NCBI GenBank assembly: GCA_039029935.1 | Contig: JBCCFC010000135.1 | Coordinates: 1-16,025 of the forward strand | Reading direction: 5' to 3' | DNA: 16,025 bases | Source of the DNA: G039029935 sp039029935 | GTDB lineage: Bacteria > Chloroflexota > Anaerolineae > Caldilineales > Caldilineaceae | In this document: positions 14,301 through 16,025 of the stretch, in pieces | Layout of the letters: each line of letters starts with the position of its first letter | Position numbering within the stretch: position 1 is the stretch's first letter | Made by a program: the position numbers and the translations under genes | The notes under the pieces: generated by a model | The model's input: the letters and a program-made list of their open reading frames with translations, nothing else | What the model was told of the DNA's origin: nothing | Database searches by the model: none

Positions 14301-14999
14301 CAGACATCGGATGTGTATACAAGCTTAGGTATCCTTTATGTGATGGTTGGGCAACTTGAAAAAGCTACGACCTATTTAGAAAAAGCCATTGAATTCTTTG
14401 AAAAGGCGCAGGATATCAACAACATGTGCTATACATATTGTTATCTGAGTGCCATCAACATCTGGTCTCATAACGTTGATAGCGCACTGGACTTTGCAGA
14501 GCAAGCCCTGCGTTTGGTCGATAAAATGAATCAGGCGGATGGCATGACGATTGTCTATGGCTATATTGGCGATGCATGGATCGCCAGCGGGGACTATCAA
14601 AAAGCCGCTGAGTTTTTCCAGAAAGGGCTTGATAAAGCGATTGAACTGAACCAGCCCCATTTAGAACTTGGGGTCTATACTGGGCTGGCCAAAGTCTCAT
14701 TACACTTAGAAGATGTCGATGGGGTACGGCAGTCTATGGAAGCGGTCTGGAGCAGGCTTGATCTGACATCGCTCCAATGCGCTCGTCTTGACTATTTTTA
14801 TCCCGCGTGGATTTGCTATCAACTGATGCAGGCAATGAATGACCCACGCCAATCAACCCTGTTGACAGCCCTTGTCGAGCAACTCATGGCGTGGGCCGAC
14901 CAGATTGAGGATGTGGACATGCGTCAATCGGCGTTGACGCATGTGCCTGTCAATCGGGCGATTTTGATGGAGTGGGAGAGGGTGAAGGGGGAAAAGTGA
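11325..14999 (+). CDS. BTAD-NB-ARC-TPR (AfsR/SARP-like STAND) transcriptional regulator, 1224 aa
   Basis: ATG at 11325 (MAKTSLYVQLLGRPEI) is preferred over a TTG at 11307; the ribosome-binding site is weak for both. Residues about 4-90 form the OmpR-like winged helix of this family and about 92-250 the bacterial transcriptional activation domain (YRHAVTLYQGEFLADFDLPE, PWHEEGHRLKMRLLYESGQ). The STAND ATPase core has Walker A GMGGAGKS (316-323), Walker B LLLILDNFEHL with D413, VTSR (439-442) and GLPLAIELA (from 543). Residues about 690-1200 are TPR-like helical repeats (EAIKHTQQALTQIEQ, KATTYLEKAIEFFEKAQ, KAAEFFQKGLDKAIE). In this class, ligand binding at the TPR end and ATP exchange switch the protein to an active oligomer. 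All core motifs look intact. Target and ligand are unknown; the divergent surface gene is the obvious candidate target. The last codons (WERVKGEK) run into low-complexity purine DNA. Confidence 0.93.
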   Translation: MAKTSLYVQLLGRPEIWINEQRLTTLGPAKADALFYYLAATKRIHARQNLAMMLWPDNDSGVARRYLRRHLVTVRHHVGDYMNIVDDLLGLNLPTDDMVDIHQLIASTKRHTAHQALPDPELLTHYRHAVTLYQGEFLADFDLPETPDFSDWVAEMREEMRMKVATLLYRLSDAMVLQRNQTQAHDDLDRLLALVPWHEEGHRLKMRLLYESGQRWAALEQYAMLQKMLEQELDVPPDEETERLVEQIRAGESTPDKQEGPPTKQSATFSEPTASSPAKKHHAPSSVLPLYGREEFLSTAQYYLQTATYRLITLVGMGGAGKSHIALTLAQLVEEHFAHGVCFVPLAGVQPTTETFGADDRHRALDKETQRVMMDALCIAIANTLRLPCPPDAQQVDVVMDYLATHPLLLILDNFEHLLPAAALLVRLLQNAPDLVILVTSRVRLNLMDEAVLIVESLSTPAEEEEEEITPLWRDVWLAEWAHSAQSGQRATINPDISASQPQTLPYPCLQFFIDCAKRQHPDFVATQTNLPYIIKICQLVDGLPLAIELAAQWIGHLRCEEIFEQLTHDLALLQNDITYLSADADVLRHQSMEVVFAHSWQMLPTQAQKVLAQCSLFVGNFSQKAVSAITKSNIMVLKRLTDHSLLSLHEQGRYGLHFLTRQWVHTQIIQEDTPLDLNQFWSAYCAYYLRLMMNEADRLNGEDAPLALATLRREFENIRQAWQQAVQRRYFHLIQETLDAVVDAYGCMGLYQEGLDMVYALQQNLGDANERTQAPFTQSSSILYQQLQGRSQIVEAKIYFEMGDYVMAQRKAMDALAMDHNSPRGVDEIRCHLILGMALTRLGSADEAIKHTQQALTQIEQHPIPLHQVATLQADTYFLLANMALYQNNFEQADRYSQAAMSCYQQIGHQHGVAHVLRFWAKCAEVQEEFEPAQRYMYDALKIHQKLQMSEDVVNTLDSLGRLCLRQGRITESIQYQEASFALLTEMGLRMQTSDVYTSLGILYVMVGQLEKATTYLEKAIEFFEKAQDINNMCYTYCYLSAINIWSHNVDSALDFAEQALRLVDKMNQADGMTIVYGYIGDAWIASGDYQKAAEFFQKGLDKAIELNQPHLELGVYTGLAKVSLHLEDVDGVRQSMEAVWSRLDLTSLQCARLDYFYPAWICYQLMQAMNDPRQSTLLTALVEQLMAWADQIEDVDMRQSALTHVPVNRAILMEWERVKGEK

Positions 15000-15071
15000 A
15001 GAGTGAAGAGTAAACAATCAACTTTTCAGCTCTTCACCCTTTCAACTTTTCAACTCTTCACCCTTTCAACT
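14974..15071. terminator. Convergent low-complexity palindrome, probable bidirectional terminator
   Basis: Purine-rich GGGTGAAG, GTGAAGAG repeats (14974-15011) face pyrimidine-rich CTCTTCACCC, CAACTTTTCAACT repeats (15030-15071). GTGAAGAG at 15003-15010 pairs perfectly with CTCTTCAC at 15030-15037, and the outer parts pair imperfectly. CTCTTCACCCTTTCAACT is repeated with a 24-bp period (15030, 15054). It lies between the convergent stops at 14999 and 15080, which fits a terminator for both genes, though no clean T-run is present. Confidence 0.45.
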
Positions 15072-15079
15072 CCTCCATC

Positions 15080-16025
15080 TTATCGCTGTACAACAGGCAA
15101 GAAAATCGAGAAGCTTCCCGATTGGCTTGGCGTACTGCTAATCTCAGTCGAACCACCCGCAGGTCCATAAGTGTTGACCTCACCGCTGATTTCAGTCTCA
15201 ACCAACCAGTAGGTATACGTTACACCCGGCACAGCACTGTTGTCGATGAAGGTATATTCACCCCCAAAGACACTTTCACCCGTAATCTCGACACCTTCGG
15301 TGACATGGGCTGCGTTGCCTGCATCAAAGGTTGTTGCTTCACCCGTCATGCGATAAAGGTCGAAGCCCTGCGTATTGACCTCTGTACCCGTCACCCAGCG
15401 CACCAATGTACTGCCATTGGGCAACGAGCTGGTGCTAAAGCTCAACAACTCAATTGCCGTTGGATTACCGACGCCACCAATGCGGAAGTCCGTTGGCTCA
15501 ACATCCTCGTTGTTGTCTGGGTTGGTGTCTGGTGTGTCACTGTCGATGGTGACGACGTTCTCAATCGTACCACCTTCCAAGCTGGGGTCGGTGTCTACGT
15601 GTAGCACAATTTCACCTGACGCACCCGCTGCCAGCGATGGAATCGTCCAACGCAGCACAAAGGGTTGACCCGCAGACCAAATTGGCGTTGGCAGACCAAT
15701 GTCTGGGTCTTGGCTGATGATTTCGTTGAGCAGGACACCCAGTGGCAGTGTCTCTTCGATGACCACATTTACAGCATCGGATGGGCCAGCATTGCTGTAG
15801 ACAATCGTGTAGAAGAGTGGTTCACCCGCATCGGCGGGGTCAACGTTGTCAACTTTCGTAATGCTCAAGTCCGCACCCTCACCCACATAATGGCTGACAT
15901 CGGTGTCGGTTGCATTTTCACCAGACAGGTTCTCGACAAAGCCTTCAACCGTGACTTCGTTGCGATATTGGCCTTCCTGCGCCGTGCCTGTGACTGTACA
16001 GGTGAAGGAGTCGCCAACAGCCAAG
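15080..16025 (-). CDS. Secreted DUF11-repeat surface protein, C-terminal 314 aa, ending FLPVVQR (5' end outside window)
   Basis: Open minus-strand frame enters at the window edge and stops with TAA at 15082-15080. The first 45 residues are the end of one beta domain (FTCTVTGTAQEGQYRNEVTVEG). Residues about 48-185 are a DUF11-type domain (ADLSITKVDNVDPADAGEPL, YSNAGPSDAVNVVIEETLP). Residues about 190-300 are the W.T..E....GF..YR domain (TAIELLSFSTSS, LVRWVTGTEVNTQGFDLYRM, YTFIDNSAVPGVTYTYWLVE), then a Ser-rich linker and the terminal FLPVVQR. No C-terminal membrane helix follows. The start and length are unknown. It shares its last domain and tail with the 2157-aa protein and belongs to the same surface class; it points toward and converges with the STAND regulator gene. 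Confidence 0.9.
   Translation of the reverse strand, partial: LAVGDSFTCTVTGTAQEGQYRNEVTVEGFVENLSGENATDTDVSHYVGEGADLSITKVDNVDPADAGEPLFYTIVYSNAGPSDAVNVVIEETLPLGVLLNEIISQDPDIGLPTPIWSAGQPFVLRWTIPSLAAGASGEIVLHVDTDPSLEGGTIENVVTIDSDTPDTNPDNNEDVEPTDFRIGGVGNPTAIELLSFSTSSLPNGSTLVRWVTGTEVNTQGFDLYRMTGEATTFDAGNAAHVTEGVEITGESVFGGEYTFIDNSAVPGVTYTYWLVETEISGEVNTYGPAGGSTEISSTPSQSGSFSIFLPVVQR

Overview
The window looks like chromosomal DNA from a Chloroflexota-type bacterium (Anaerolineae/Caldilineae grade). This is inferred from gene content, not from a marker gene. The evidence is very large secreted proteins built from SdrD_B-like, DUF11-like and calcium-binding Asp repeats, a 1.2-kaa BTAD/NB-ARC/TPR regulator, C-termini of the form FLPxVxR, and low-complexity short tandem repeats between genes. 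There are no rRNA, tRNA, CRISPR, transposase or phage genes.

Layout. Positions 1-2192 (minus) hold the N-terminal 730 residues of a secreted SdrD_B-repeat protein whose 3' end lies outside the window. Upstream on the same strand is a receiver-histidine kinase gene (2275-3523), interrupted by one extra base exactly before the ATP-binding G1 box. Next comes a 19-bp-arm palindrome (3590-3641), a small XRE-type HTH gene (3677-3940), and a striking low-complexity block (3961-4188) with G-quadruplex potential. Positions 4189-10662 (minus) encode a 2157-residue secreted protein: signal segment, propeller-like head, about 1400 residues of Asp-rich Ca-binding-type repeats in three superblocks, a foreign-looking beta domain inserted in the second superblock, an SdrD_B-like domain, a DUF11/CARDB-like domain, and a C-terminal domain ending FLPMVSR. 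A 660-bp divergent intergenic region (10663-11324) contains several perfect or near-perfect dyads and a 12-bp tandem repeat. On the plus strand, 11325-14999 encodes a BTAD-NB-ARC-TPR (AfsR/SARP-like STAND) regulator. It converges, through a purine/pyrimidine imperfect palindrome, on the 3' end of another surface protein (15080-16025, minus) that ends FLPVVQR.

Working picture (inference): this is a cell-surface locus in which three large secreted proteins are interleaved with regulatory genes (XRE, receiver-kinase, STAND regulator). The divergent, structured promoter region between the giant protein and the STAND regulator is the most likely control point. The three surface proteins share one beta-sandwich-like domain (W.T..E....GF...R). 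Two carry it at the C-terminus just before the FLPxVxR tail, and one carries it at the N-terminus after the signal peptide.
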